NCBI RefSeq assembly: GCF_029960785.1
Contig: NZ_JASBQE010000005.1
Location: 1 to 64,000, forward strand
Length of the DNA: 64,000 bases
Origin: Polyangium sp. 15x6
Lineage (GTDB): Bacteria; Myxococcota_A; Polyangia; Polyangiales; Polyangiaceae
Direction of reading: 5' to 3'
A program made the position numbers and the translations under genes. The notes under the pieces are model-generated. The model made no database searches. It was not told where the DNA came from and saw only the letters and a list, made by a program, of their open reading frames with translations. Below, in pieces: positions 53,077 to 61,460 of this stretch (position 1 is its first letter; each line of letters begins with the position of its first letter).

Positions 53077-54019
53077 GAGATACGTTCGTCGAGACAACCG
53101 ACTTCTTCTCCCCGGACTCGTGATGCTCGTCCTCACGGCCGGAGGGACCGCCCGCGCGGGAGATTCCGCAGCGGAGGAGGCGGAGGCCCTCTTCCGCGAG
53201 GGCAAGCAGCTCATGGCGGAGAAGCGGTATGCCGAGGCTTGTCCGAAGCTCGCGGAGAGCCATCGGCTCGATCCGGGCGGCGGGACGATCCTGAACCTCG
53301 CCCTCTGCCACGAGGCGGAAGGCAAGACGGCGACGGCCTACCGCGAGCTCGGCGAGGCCCTCGCGTGGGCGCGCACGGACGCGAGGCCCGACCGCGCGGA
53401 GATCGCCCATGAGCGGCTCGAGGCGCTCGAAGACGATCTCGCGCGGCTCGTGGTGGTGCTCGGGCCCGGCGCGCGCGCCGCGGGGATGGAGATCGAGCGT
53501 GACGGGACGTCGATCGCGGAGGCGTCGCTCGGCGAGCCCGCGCCGGTCGATCCAGGCGAGCACATGGTCGTCGCGAAGGCCGACGGGAAGGAGCCGTTTC
53601 GCACGACGGTGCGGGTCGCGCCGGGCGCGCGGGTCACGGTGGTGGTGCCCGCGCTCGCGCCGTCACGGGGACCGTCGGGCACGCGCATCGCGGCGCACGT
53701 GACCGCGGGGCTCTCGGCGGCCGCGCTCGGCGCGGGGGCGTTCTTCGGGATCCGCGCGCTGGTGAAAGAGAACGAGGCGCGCGCGCGGTGCCAGGGCGCG
53801 CTTTGCCCCGACGCGGCGTCGCTCGGCGTGGCCGAGGAGGGTCGGACGGCCGCGCGGATCGCCGACGTGACGCTCGGCGTGGGCGCGCTCTTCCTGGTCA
53901 CGTCCGCGACCCTCTACTGGGTGTCGCGCTCGAAGAGCCCCGCGGATCCACGTGCTTCGATCGCGATCGCGCCGTCCGCTGGATCGGGCGCGACGTTGCT
54001 CCTGGGAGGAACATTTTGA
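53051..54019 (+). CDS. Exported TPR/PEGA-like protein of a kinase operon
   Basis: The protein is 322 residues from a TTG that is preceded by an excellent SD, AAAGGAGGG (53035-53043), and overlaps the end of the kinase gene by 26 nt. It has a Sec signal (about 1-37, ending ARA), a TPR region (about 38-125; ALFREGKQLMAEKRYAEACPKLAESHRL), a PEGA-like segment (about 135-200) and two C-terminal hydrophobic segments (about 215-300). It parallels the companion of the kinase at 30523, so the module kinase plus exported TPR/PEGA protein occurs twice in the window. Confidence 0.78.
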   Translation: MIRWAAANRRYVRRDNRLLLPGLVMLVLTAGGTARAGDSAAEEAEALFREGKQLMAEKRYAEACPKLAESHRLDPGGGTILNLALCHEAEGKTATAYRELGEALAWARTDARPDRAEIAHERLEALEDDLARLVVVLGPGARAAGMEIERDGTSIAEASLGEPAPVDPGEHMVVAKADGKEPFRTTVRVAPGARVTVVVPALAPSRGPSGTRIAAHVTAGLSAAALGAGAFFGIRALVKENEARARCQGALCPDAASLGVAEEGRTAARIADVTLGVGALFLVTSATLYWVSRSKSPADPRASIAIAPSAGSGATLLLGGTF

Positions 54020-55035
54020 GTACAAAACGAACGGTGATCCCTCCGTTCGCCCGGTTCGTCGCGTGGCCGCTCCTCCTCGCGAGTCCTCTCGGCTGCGAGA
54101 TCGTGGCGGGGATCGAGCCACGAAGGCTCGCGCCGGCGGCCGCGCCCGAGAGCGTGTGCACCGAGATCGCGGGCGCGGGCTTCCCCGACTCGGCGACGCG
54201 GTTCTGCTCCGATGGCGCCTCCGAGGTGTCCTGCGACGACACGAGCCTCGGGGCGGGGCAGGATGGTCACGTGCTCGGCGTCCTGCCGAGCTACACGGAG
54301 GCTCCTTTCGGCAAGGCCGCGGGCGGCGGCGTGCGCGACGAGATCCTCGACCTCGTGTGGGAGAGCGACGCGGCCCCGGCACCCGTCTCGTGGGAGGAAG
54401 CGCGCGCGCGTTGTGAAAAACGCGGCGGCGGCGCGCGGCTGCCTTCCCGCGTGGAGCTCGTCTCGCTCGTGGACTACGGGCGTGACGGGCCCGCGATCAA
54501 CCCCTCGATGATCTCCGTGCCCACGTCGTCCACGGATCTCTACTGGACCGCGACGTCGGCGATGGATGGCGTGTGGGTGGTCGGGTTCGTCGATGGATCG
54601 ATGACGTCCCTCGATCGCACGCTCGCGGCGCGTACCCGTTGCGTCACGGGTCCTCCGCGCGCGTCGTGCCTCGAGGAGGGCGCGGGCGGCGAGACGTTGA
54701 TCGACGAGCGCACGGGCCTCGTGTGGCAACGGGTGAGCACGCCGGAGGTGAGCTCGTGGCAAGGCGCCCTCGCGTTCTGCGCGTCGCTCATGCTCGGCGA
54801 CGCCAAGGGCTTCCGGCTGCCGAGCATCAAGGAGCTCGTGAGCCTCGGCCTCGGCGACAGCGCCGGCGAAGATCCCACGTCCACGGCGATGTCGTTTCCC
54901 GATGGGGAAGGCCGCTTCTGGTCGTCGACGCCCGTCGCCGCCGCGCCGTCCGAAGCGTGGCTCCTCGACGGCCTCACGGGCCGCATCGATCACCAGCCGG
55001 TGGCCATGAAGGCGCGCGTGCGTTGCGTGCGATGA
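54016..55035 (+). CDS. DUF1566 lipoprotein
   Basis: The protein is 339 residues from a TTG that overlaps the preceding TGA (54016-54019), with the SD GGAGGAA upstream. It has a lipoprotein signal (ARFVAWPLLLASPLGC; lipobox Cys near 27), then two DUF1566 repeats (about 95-205 and 225-335), each with a WxxA...C segment (SWEEARARCEKRGGGARLPS; SWQGALAFCASLMLGDAKGF) and a RLPS strand. DUF1566 is a C-type-lectin-like fold found on bacterial surface proteins. It probably forms the exported output or sensor part of the kinase operon. Function unknown. Confidence 0.82.
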   Translation: MSTKRTVIPPFARFVAWPLLLASPLGCEIVAGIEPRRLAPAAAPESVCTEIAGAGFPDSATRFCSDGASEVSCDDTSLGAGQDGHVLGVLPSYTEAPFGKAAGGGVRDEILDLVWESDAAPAPVSWEEARARCEKRGGGARLPSRVELVSLVDYGRDGPAINPSMISVPTSSTDLYWTATSAMDGVWVVGFVDGSMTSLDRTLAARTRCVTGPPRASCLEEGAGGETLIDERTGLVWQRVSTPEVSSWQGALAFCASLMLGDAKGFRLPSIKELVSLGLGDSAGEDPTSTAMSFPDGEGRFWSSTPVAAAPSEAWLLDGLTGRIDHQPVAMKARVRCVR

Positions 55036-55045
55036 CGCGCGCGCT

Positions 55046-56041
55046 TCAAGCCCAGGCCGAGCCCGCCTCGGGGTCCGGCGTGATGCCTTCGATCGCGCGG
55101 CGCGCCTCCTCGGCGTCCCGCGCGATCTGCGCCTTCAGCGCGTCGAGCCCCGCGAAGCGTTGCTCGGGGCGAATGTGGCGCGCGAGGTGCACGCGCAGCC
55201 GCGCGCCGTACAGATCCTCGTCCCGATCGAAGACGTGCACCTCGAGCCGCGGGCGCGCCGCTGTGGGATCCACCGTGGGCCGCACCCCGAGGTTCGCGAC
55301 GCCCCCGCCAAGCACCGTCGCGCCGCGCTCGCCCGCCCCTTCCGCGGGCAAACGATCGATCAAGACGGCGTACACGCCGAACGGGGGGAGCGCCTCCGGC
55401 GCATCGAGGATGTTCGCCGTGGGGAACCCGATCGTCCGCCCGCGTTGGTCTCCGGCCACGACGGTCCCCGAGAGCGCGTGCCATCGACCGAGGATGCGCC
55501 GCGCCTCGTCGAGATCGCCGCGCGCGATCGCCTCTCGCGCGCGCGTGCTCGACCAGGGACCGGTCGCGTCGCCGACGAGCGCGTGGGATCGTGTCTCGAA
55601 GCCGAGCTCCTTGCCGAGTCGCTCGAGCTCGGCGAAATCGCCGGCCCGCTGCGCGCCGAACCGGAAGTTCTGCCCGACCATCACCACGCGCGCGCCGAGA
55701 TCGCCGAGCACGCGCTCGGCGAATTCGCGCGGGCTCTGCGCGGCGAACGTGCGGTCGAAGTGCGCCACGGAGACCCGGAGGCCCGGCACGGCGCGCTCGC
55801 AGAGGGCGATCTTGCGCGCGAGCGGCGTGAGCAGCGGCGGCGCCTTGCGGCCGAGGACCTCGGCCGGGTGCGGATCGAACGTCAGCACCACGGGATCGAG
55901 CCCGCGCTCTCGAGCCATCCGAGCGGCTTCTTCCAGGACGGCGCGGTGGCCTCGGTGGAGGCCGTCGAAGTTGCCGATCACGACGACCGTGCCGGTACGT
56001 CCGCTCGTCTCGCCGCGCTGGGAGCCGCTCTGCCGATCCAC
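55046..56041 (-). CDS. ribF: Bifunctional riboflavin kinase / FAD synthetase
   Basis: The 331-residue protein has an N-terminal adenylyltransferase domain (about 15-190; GNFDGLHRGHRAVLEEA, STRAREAIARGD) and a C-terminal riboflavin kinase domain (about 195-325; GFPTANI, PPFGVYAVLID, LEVHVFDRDEDLYG). It makes FMN and FAD. The length fits E. coli RibF (313). The start is GTG, 200 nt before the divergent prs gene. No SD is visible on the minus strand. It converges on the DUF1566 gene. Confidence 0.96.
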   Translation of the reverse strand: MDRQSGSQRGETSGRTGTVVVIGNFDGLHRGHRAVLEEAARMARERGLDPVVLTFDPHPAEVLGRKAPPLLTPLARKIALCERAVPGLRVSVAHFDRTFAAQSPREFAERVLGDLGARVVMVGQNFRFGAQRAGDFAELERLGKELGFETRSHALVGDATGPWSSTRAREAIARGDLDEARRILGRWHALSGTVVAGDQRGRTIGFPTANILDAPEALPPFGVYAVLIDRLPAEGAGERGATVLGGGVANLGVRPTVDPTAARPRLEVHVFDRDEDLYGARLRVHLARHIRPEQRFAGLDALKAQIARDAEEARRAIEGITPDPEAGSAWA

Positions 56042-56240
56042 GATCGCGCTACCTAGTCAAACACGAGGCCCCGCGCAAAGCCGAGGTCGTTCCATGATGC
56101 ATTGACCAGAAGATCCTTGACGGAAGTAGGGGTGGCTGGTAGAGCCGCGCCGCCGTTGACCCTTCGGCGTTCGGGGTTGTCGTGGTCGCTCGGACAGGCC
56201 GAGCGTCGACCGAACCCTCGGCAGGCAGGGAGGCTGGCCG

Positions 56241-57185
56241 ATGTTCAAGAGAGTGAGCATCTTCTCGGGGAACGCGAACCCCACGCTCACGCAGGAGATT
56301 TGCCAGTGCCTCGAGTTCCCGCTCGGGAAATGCCGCGTTTCGCGGTTCTCCGACGGGGAGACGTTCTGCGTGATCCAGGAGAACGTCCGTGGCGTGGACA
56401 CGTACGTCGTGCAGCCGACGTGCTCGCCGGTGAACGACAGCGTGATGGAGCTGCTCATCATGGTGGACGCGCTCCGGCGCGCCTCCGCGGGCTCCATCAC
56501 CGCGGTCATCCCGTACTACGGTTATGCCCGGCAGGACCGCAAGGCCGCGCCGCGCACGCCGATCACGGCGAAGCTCGTGGCCGATCTCCTCGTCGCCGCG
56601 GGCGTGCACCGCATCGTCGCGCTCGATCTGCACGCGGGCCAGATCCAGGGGTTCTTCAACATCCCCTTCGATCACCTGCACGCGATGCCGGCGTTCCTCG
56701 ATCAGCACCTTCGTGAGCACTACAGCCGCGACTGTGTGATCGTCTCGCCGGACGCGGGCGGCGTCGAGCGCGCGCGCGCGTATGCGAAGCGCCTCGATGG
56801 CACGCTCGCCATCATCGACAAGCGCCGCGAGCGTGCGAACGAGAGCGAGGTGATGAACATCATCGGCGAGGTCGAGGGCAAGCGTTGCCTCATCCTCGAC
56901 GACATCATCGACACGGCGGGCACGCTGGTGAACGCGGCGAACGCGCTCATGAAGGCGGGCGCGAAGAGCGTCGCGGCCTGCGCCACGCACGCCGTGCTCT
57001 CGGGCCCGGCGCTGTCGCGGATCATGGAGTCGCCGCTCGCCGAGGTCATCGTCTCCAATTCGATCCCGCTCTCCGAGGAAGCCAAGGCGTGCGGGAAGTT
57101 CAAGGTCGTCAGCGTGGCGCGCCTGCTCGCGGAGGCCATCCGCCGGATCCACCACTCGGACTCGGTGAGCTCCCTCTTCGTCTAG
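56241..57185 (+). CDS. prs: Ribose-phosphate pyrophosphokinase
   Basis: The 314-residue class I PRPP synthetase shows the flexible ATP loop [16 protein letters not shown], the divalent-metal/catalytic segment [19 protein letters not shown] and the PRPP loop [16 protein letters not shown]. It supplies PRPP for nucleotides, NAD, His and Trp. The neighbours rplY and pth form the usual bacterial trio prs-rplY-pth. The SD AGGGAGGC lies before the ATG. In the 199-nt upstream interval a TTGACG/TAGAGC pair (56117-56145) is a weak promoter candidate. Confidence 0.97.
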   Translation: MFKRVSIFSGNANPTLTQEICQCLEFPLGKCRVSRFSDGETFCVIQENVRGVDTYVVQPTCSPVNDSVMELLIMVDALRRASAGSITAVIPYYGYARQDRKAAPRTPITAKLVADLLVAAGVHRIVALDLHAGQIQGFFNIPFDHLHAMPAFLDQHLREHYSRDCVIVSPDAGGVERARAYAKRLDGTLAIIDKRRERANESEVMNIIGEVEGKRCLILDDIIDTAGTLVNAANALMKAGAKSVAACATHAVLSGPALSRIMESPLAEVIVSNSIPLSEEAKACGKFKVVSVARLLAEAIRRIHHSDSVSSLFV

Positions 57186-57310
57186 CGTCCTCGCCCCCCG
57201 TTCGTCGTTTCGTATCCCCCTAAGCGCCTGGACAACCGTGCAGTTTCCTCTCAGGCTTCTGGCTTCGCCTCGGAGGATCGTCGGAAGAGGCGCACAACCC
57301 GATCGATCTC

Positions 57311-57319
57311 TGCTATAGC
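57311..57319 (+). promoter_or_regulatory. Extended -10 (TGC-TATAGC) of rplY
   Basis: TGC-TATAGC lies 34 nt before the ATG of rplY in the 168-nt prs-rplY interval, with no convincing -35, which extended -10 promoters do not need. It suggests rplY has its own promoter in addition to any prs read-through. Confidence 0.5.
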
Positions 57320-57353
57320 GCCGCGTCTCGGATCGGAACCGGAGAGTCGTCCC

Positions 57354-58085
57354 ATGATGGAAATCATCAAGCTCAGCGCCACCCGTCGTCAGGAAAGCGG
57401 AAAGGGCCCGTCGAACAGGCTCCGCCGCACGGGGAACATCCCTGCCATCTGCTACGGCAAGGGCCTCGAAGCGTTCCCGGTTGCCGTCTCTCCGAAGGCC
57501 CTCCTCGAGGTGCTGAAGTCGGCGCACGGGAAGAACTCGGTCATCGAGCTGGCCGTCGAGAGCGGCGAGAAGCTCACCGTCATGGTGCGCGACTACGGCT
57601 ATCACCCGATCTCGCGCGAGCTCGTCCACGCCGACTTCCTCCAGGTCAAGCTCGACCAGCCGGTCGACGTGGACATCCCCGTCCGTTGCGTCGGCAAGTC
57701 GAAGGGCGTCGCGGGCGGCGGCATCCTCCAGCAGATCTTCCGCAACCTGCCCATCCGCTGCCTGCCCGAGAAGATCCCGGCGGTCGTCGAGATCGACATC
57801 AGCGAGCTCGACCTCGGCGACACGGTGAAGGCCGGCGCGGTTCCGCTCCCCGAGGGCGTGAAGACGCGTCTGCCCGAGGATCAGACGGTCGTCGTCGTGG
57901 CCGTTCCCGAGAAGGGTGAGGAAGGCGCGGCTGCGGCTCCGGGCGCCCCGGGCGCTGCGGCTCCTGCGGCCGGCGCGAAGGGCGCGGCGCCCGCGGCGAA
58001 GGCTGCGGCTCCTGCGGCCGGCGCGAAGGCTGCGGCGCCTGCGGCGAAGGCTGCGGCTCCCGCCAAGGACGCCAAGAAGAAGTAG
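57354..58085 (+). CDS. rplY: 50S ribosomal protein L25 (long, CTC-type) with Ala/Pro/Lys-rich tail
   Basis: The 243-residue protein is of the CTC-type (long L25). The N-terminal 5S-rRNA-binding beta-barrel spans about 5-95 (ATRRQESGKGPSNRLRRTG), the second, TL5-type domain about 95-190 (PVDVDIPVRCVGKSKGVAGG... PEKIPAVVEIDISELDLGD), and residues about 195-243 form an Ala/Pro/Gly/Lys repeat tail (AAPAAGAKGAAPAAKAAAPA). The tail is basic, probably binds RNA and is of a kind common in Myxococcota ribosomal proteins. Two ATGs in tandem (57354, 57357) are equally possible starts. Confidence 0.96.
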   Translation: MMEIIKLSATRRQESGKGPSNRLRRTGNIPAICYGKGLEAFPVAVSPKALLEVLKSAHGKNSVIELAVESGEKLTVMVRDYGYHPISRELVHADFLQVKLDQPVDVDIPVRCVGKSKGVAGGGILQQIFRNLPIRCLPEKIPAVVEIDISELDLGDTVKAGAVPLPEGVKTRLPEDQTVVVVAVPEKGEEGAAAAPGAPGAAAPAAGAKGAAPAAKAAAPAAGAKAAAPAAKAAAPAKDAKKK

Positions 58086-58184
58086 TTTCAGCACCAACGG
58101 TCCGAGCGATCCGCCCCGCGGCGCGCGCCTCCAAGCGAGGAGCTCCGCGGGGCACGGTCGTCTTCGGGCCTCGACTTCTTCGTC

Positions 58185-58877
58185 ATGCTGCTCGTCGTCG
58201 GCCTGGGCAACCCGGGCGAGAAATACGCGTCGCACCGGCACAACGTCGGCTTCATGGCCGTCGAAGCGCTCGCGGCGCGCGCTCGCGCCGATGCGTTCCG
58301 CGAGAAGTTCTCGGGCGTGTGGTCGCGCGCGACGCTCGGGGATGAGCCGGGCGTGCTCCTCCAGCCGATGACGTACATGAACGAGTCGGGCCGGAGCGTT
58401 CAGCCCGCCCTCGCGTTCTTCAAGATCGCCCCGAAGGAGCTCGTCGTGATCCACGACGAGCTCGATCTTCCGTTCGGGGACGTTCGCCTCAAGTTCGGCG
58501 GCGGACATGCCGGGCACAACGGGCTGCGGTCCATCATGTCCCACGTCGGCACGGGCGACTTCGCGCGCGTCCGCGTGGGCGTGGGACGACCCCCGCCGGG
58601 GTATCGCGGGGAGGTGGCGGACTACGTGCTGTCGCCGTTCGACGCGGTCGAACGCTCGCGCCTGCCCGACATCTTGAAGCTCGTGACGGATTCTGTGCTA
58701 GAAGTCGCGACCCGCGGCCTCGACGCCGCGATGAACGTTCGAAACAGCCGGCCGAAAGCCGGCAAGAAGCAAGCGAAGGAGCGGAGCGAGGCGCGCACGT
58801 CGCCCGAGCCCGCGAACGCGAAGGCGGCGGAGGACAAACCGTCGGTTTCGCCTGGCGAAAAGCGCGAGGGAGAGTAA
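58185..58877 (+). CDS. pth: Peptidyl-tRNA hydrolase
   Basis: The 230-residue Pth hydrolyses peptidyl-tRNA released by stalled ribosomes. The catalytic region is LGNPGEKYASHRHNVGFMA with the active-site His of HRHN, followed by NESG, HDELDLPFGDVRLKFGGG and HAGHNGLRSI. The C-terminal 35 residues (Lys/Ala/Glu-rich) extend beyond the usual 190-195. A TGC-TAGAAG hexamer inside the gene (58696-58704) may be a weak internal promoter for the ribosomal operon downstream. It is 124 nt before rpsF. Confidence 0.95.
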   Translation: MLLVVGLGNPGEKYASHRHNVGFMAVEALAARARADAFREKFSGVWSRATLGDEPGVLLQPMTYMNESGRSVQPALAFFKIAPKELVVIHDELDLPFGDVRLKFGGGHAGHNGLRSIMSHVGTGDFARVRVGVGRPPPGYRGEVADYVLSPFDAVERSRLPDILKLVTDSVLEVATRGLDAAMNVRNSRPKAGKKQAKERSEARTSPEPANAKAAEDKPSVSPGEKREGE

Positions 58878-59000
58878 CCCGGACGTTTTCCGCACCTTCG
58901 TGAGGCGCGAACGTCGGTTTGTCCCTGTGGACGGCCGGCGGGCGCGCCATCCTCGCTCCGGGGCACGACGTCTCCGGGGCCATCGTCCAAGAGGAGAAGC

Positions 59001-59540
59001 ATGAGTCGACTCGTGACGGCGCCGAACCGCGCCAGAGAATACGAAACGATCTACATCCTGAAGCCCGACGTCGACGCGGATACCGCCGAGCGCGTCGGCT
59101 CGCGCCTGTCCGACGTGATCGGCCGTGAGCAAGGCCGGCTGACCAAGGTCGAGAACTGGGGCCGCCGCCGGCTCGCCTACGACATCCGCAAGCACCGCCG
59201 CGGCGTGTACATCTACCTCAAGTACCTCGGCACGGGCCGCGTGGTCTCCGAGCTCGAGCGCAACCTCCGCCTGATGGACGGCGTGATCAAGTACCAGACC
59301 GTCCTCGTCCGCAACGACGTGGAGGTCGCGGGGATCGCGATCGCCGAGGAGGACGTGAAGTTCGAGCGCGTCGAGCTGCCGCCGATCGAGGAGGAGCGCG
59401 ACGAGTCGAGGGAGCGTCAGCTCGGCCTGATCGAGCCGGAGCGTCGTCAGGAGCGGACCAGCGAGGCGCCGGCCTCGGGCGAGTTCGACGACCTCGAGGG
59501 CGAGGCGGACATGACCGGCACCGAGGAAGAGGGAGGCTGA
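59001..59540 (+). CDS. rpsF: 30S ribosomal protein S6 with acidic C-terminal extension
   Basis: The 179-residue protein has the ferredoxin-like S6 fold at about 10-110 (YETIYILKPDVDADTAERV, GRRRLAYDIRKHRRGVYIYLKY, ERNLRLMDGVIKYQTVLVRN). Residues about 120-179 are a charged tail rich in Glu, Arg and Asp, ending GTEEEGG; E. coli S6 is 131-135 residues. It pairs with S18 in the small subunit. The SD AGGAG lies before the ATG. It leads the rpsF-rpsR-rplI operon. Confidence 0.96.
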   Translation: MSRLVTAPNRAREYETIYILKPDVDADTAERVGSRLSDVIGREQGRLTKVENWGRRRLAYDIRKHRRGVYIYLKYLGTGRVVSELERNLRLMDGVIKYQTVLVRNDVEVAGIAIAEEDVKFERVELPPIEEERDESRERQLGLIEPERRQERTSEAPASGEFDDLEGEADMTGTEEEGG

Positions 59541-59543
59541 GCC

Positions 59544-59861
59544 ATGAATCAACGAGGAATGGATTCGGGCAGCCGCAACATGGACATGGACGACCGCGAT
59601 TTCGGGCGGACGCCGGATCTGAACGCCGACGCCCCCGGACGCCGCCGCACCGGTCGCAAGCGCGTCTGCCGTTACTGCGCCGACAAGGCGCTCTTCATCG
59701 ACTACAAGGACCCGCAGGCGCTCAAGTACTTCATCTCGGAGCGCGGCAAGGTCGTCCCGCGCCGCATCAGCGGCAACTGCGCGCGACATCAGCGCAAGGT
59801 CACGCTCGCCATCAAGCGGGCGCGCAACATCGCGCTCTTGCCGTTCACCGTGACGGCGTAA
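59544..59861 (+). CDS. rpsR: 30S ribosomal protein S18 (C+ zinc-ribbon type, N-terminal extension)
   Basis: The 105-residue protein (E. coli 75) starts three bases after rpsF. The N-terminal 35-40 residues, rich in Asp, Arg and Gly, are additional. The core from about 38 has the zinc-binding C+ form: CRYCADKA and NCARHQ supply Cys/Cys and Cys/His. The remaining core [16 protein letters not shown] and [10 protein letters not shown] is conventional. The C+ form usually indicates growth not limited by zinc, as bacteria with C- paralogues use those in zinc starvation. Confidence 0.95.
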   Translation: MNQRGMDSGSRNMDMDDRDFGRTPDLNADAPGRRRTGRKRVCRYCADKALFIDYKDPQALKYFISERGKVVPRRISGNCARHQRKVTLAIKRARNIALLPFTVTA

Positions 59862-59874
59862 CGAGGAGGACGTC

Positions 59875-60330
59875 ATGGCCAACTACATTCACGTGGTCCT
59901 GACCGAGGACCTCCCCAACGTCGGCAAGAGCGGCGAGCTCGTCCGAGTTCGTCCGGGCTACGCCCGCAACTTCCTGGTCCCCCGCGGCCTCGCGGTCGGC
60001 GCGACGGCGGAGAACGTCGCTCGCATCGAGCACGAGAAGAAGGTCGCCGAGGCGCGCGCGGCGAAGACCAAGAAGGCGGCCGAGGAGCTCTCGCAGAAGC
60101 TCGCGAACGTGAAGATCACGATCACGAAGCCCGTCGGCGAGGGTGATCGGCTCTACGGCTCGGTGACGTCGCGCGACGTCGAAGAGGCGCTCGCGGCGCA
60201 GGGCTACACGGTGGATCGTCGTCGCATCGAGCTCGACACGATCAAGGCGCTCGGCACCTACCAGGTTCCGATCCGCCTCGCGACGAACGTCACCGCGACG
60301 ATCGACGTCACGGTCGCCGCGAAGTCCTGA
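59875..60330 (+). CDS. rplI: 50S ribosomal protein L9
   Basis: The 151-residue protein has the usual L9 N-domain (HVVLTEDLPNVGKSGELVRV... GYARNFLVPRGLA), a long connecting helix (about 45-78, rich in Lys, Ala and Glu) and the C-terminal domain (KITITKPVGEGDRLYGSVTS). It binds domain V of 23S rRNA at the base of the L1 stalk. The SD GAGGAGGA lies before the ATG. It closes the rpsF-rpsR-rplI operon, followed by a stem-loop at 60351-60389. Confidence 0.97.
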   Translation: MANYIHVVLTEDLPNVGKSGELVRVRPGYARNFLVPRGLAVGATAENVARIEHEKKVAEARAAKTKKAAEELSQKLANVKITITKPVGEGDRLYGSVTSRDVEEALAAQGYTVDRRRIELDTIKALGTYQVPIRLATNVTATIDVTVAAKS

Positions 60331-60350
60331 TCTCGTAAGCGTCAAGCGTT

Positions 60351-60389
60351 GGCCCGGGTCGAAAGGCGAAGAGCCGATCGGTCCGGGCC
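60351..60389. terminator. Stem-loop between rplI and the convergent PfkB gene
   Basis: GGCCCGG (60351-60357) pairs with CCGGGCC (60383-60389) over a long loop, followed by TTCGTTCATTT. With no run of Ts it is a weak terminator candidate, but the position between convergent genes makes a bidirectional role plausible. Confidence 0.4.
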
Positions 60390-60394
60390 TTCGT

Positions 60395-61414
60395 TCATTT
60401 GACCACCGACGATCTCTCCACGAGAGATGCTCGCGCGACCTCGTTGCCGCGCAGGATCGCGCGCTCGATCGCCGCGCGATCCCGGAGCGCCGTCCGCCCC
60501 TCGCGCGCGAGCACCGAGATGAACCCCGCGACGAACGCGTCGCCCGCGCCGAACGTGCTCTCCACCGCGAGCGCCGGTCCTCCCGCGCGCACCTCGCCGA
60601 AAGGCCCGAGCGCGCGTGTCTCCGCCGCGCCGAACGTCGCGACCACGATCGCATCGGGCCGGAGCACGGGCGCGAGATCCCGCGGATCGGCCGCGCCGAG
60701 CAGCCGCAGATCGTCCTCGCTCACCTTGAGCACGGAGGCCTCGGCGAAGAGCCTCCGCGGATCTGCGCGCCCGAGCGCGTCGCCGGCCCAGAGCCGAGGC
60801 CGGAGGTTTGCGTCGATCGTGACGAGCGCTCCCTCGTGTTGCGCCTGCCGCGCCGCTCGTTCGAGCGCGAGCAAGCACGCGCGCGACGGCAGGAGCCCGG
60901 AGAAGTGGACGACGCTCGCGTCGAAGGAGCGCGGCAAGGCGTCACGCAGCGCGAGCGCCTCTTCCAGCACGGCGCGATACGCCACGGCACGCGGCGGCGC
61001 GTGGGTCAAGAACACGAGCCCCGTGCGGGTCGACTTCACGGCGCGCACGCGGGACACATCGACCCCGCGCCGCGACAGATGTGCCACGAGCGCGTGGCCC
61101 ACCGGATCGTCTCCCACCGACGCCACGAGCCCTGCGCGCAGGCCGAGCTGTGCCAGCGTGAGCGCCACGTTCACCGCGCCGCCGCCCGGCGTGAGGGAGA
61201 GCTGTGTGGCATCGTCGAGGGACGTACCCGGCGACGTGGAGAGGTCCCAGAGTGCCTCACCCACACACACCACGTCGGCGGATGTCGTCGTTTCCTCGCG
61301 ATCGTCTTGCCGATCCGGGTACCGCGCGCGGGTGTTTCCTGGTAGATCGCTCGTCGATCCCGACGCCTCGGAGGGCCCGCCCTTCGGGGCGTCTCCCATT
61401 TGGGGCCTCACCAT
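60395..61414 (-). CDS. PfkB-family carbohydrate/nucleoside kinase
   Basis: The protein is 339 residues from the ATG at 61414. Ribokinase-fold landmarks are GGGAVNVALTLAQLGL (substrate and dimer strand), VTIDANLRPRLW and the C-terminal anion-hole signature ESTFGAGDAFVAGFISVL, whose Asp is the base. Family members phosphorylate sugars, ribose, fructose, or nucleosides; the substrate is not identified. The start is uncertain: an ATG at 61462 shares the CATG with the dnaB start and would make the starts overlap, while 61399 would also be in frame. It is inserted antiparallel in the rplI-dnaB pair. Confidence 0.86.
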   Translation of the reverse strand: MVRPQMGDAPKGGPSEASGSTSDLPGNTRARYPDRQDDREETTTSADVVCVGEALWDLSTSPGTSLDDATQLSLTPGGGAVNVALTLAQLGLRAGLVASVGDDPVGHALVAHLSRRGVDVSRVRAVKSTRTGLVFLTHAPPRAVAYRAVLEEALALRDALPRSFDASVVHFSGLLPSRACLLALERAARQAQHEGALVTIDANLRPRLWAGDALGRADPRRLFAEASVLKVSEDDLRLLGAADPRDLAPVLRPDAIVVATFGAAETRALGPFGEVRAGGPALAVESTFGAGDAFVAGFISVLAREGRTALRDRAAIERAILRGNEVARASLVERSSVVK

Positions 61415-61460
61415 GTGGATATCTTCGGGATTGATTGGGGCCATCTGGTGAAGAAGTGCC

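Noticed and set aside
56042-56240. A possible tRNA upstream of prs (GGGGTGGCTGGTAGAGCC segment)
   Set aside because: There is no T-loop GTTCGAAUC-like sequence and no complementary acceptor stem at the right distance.
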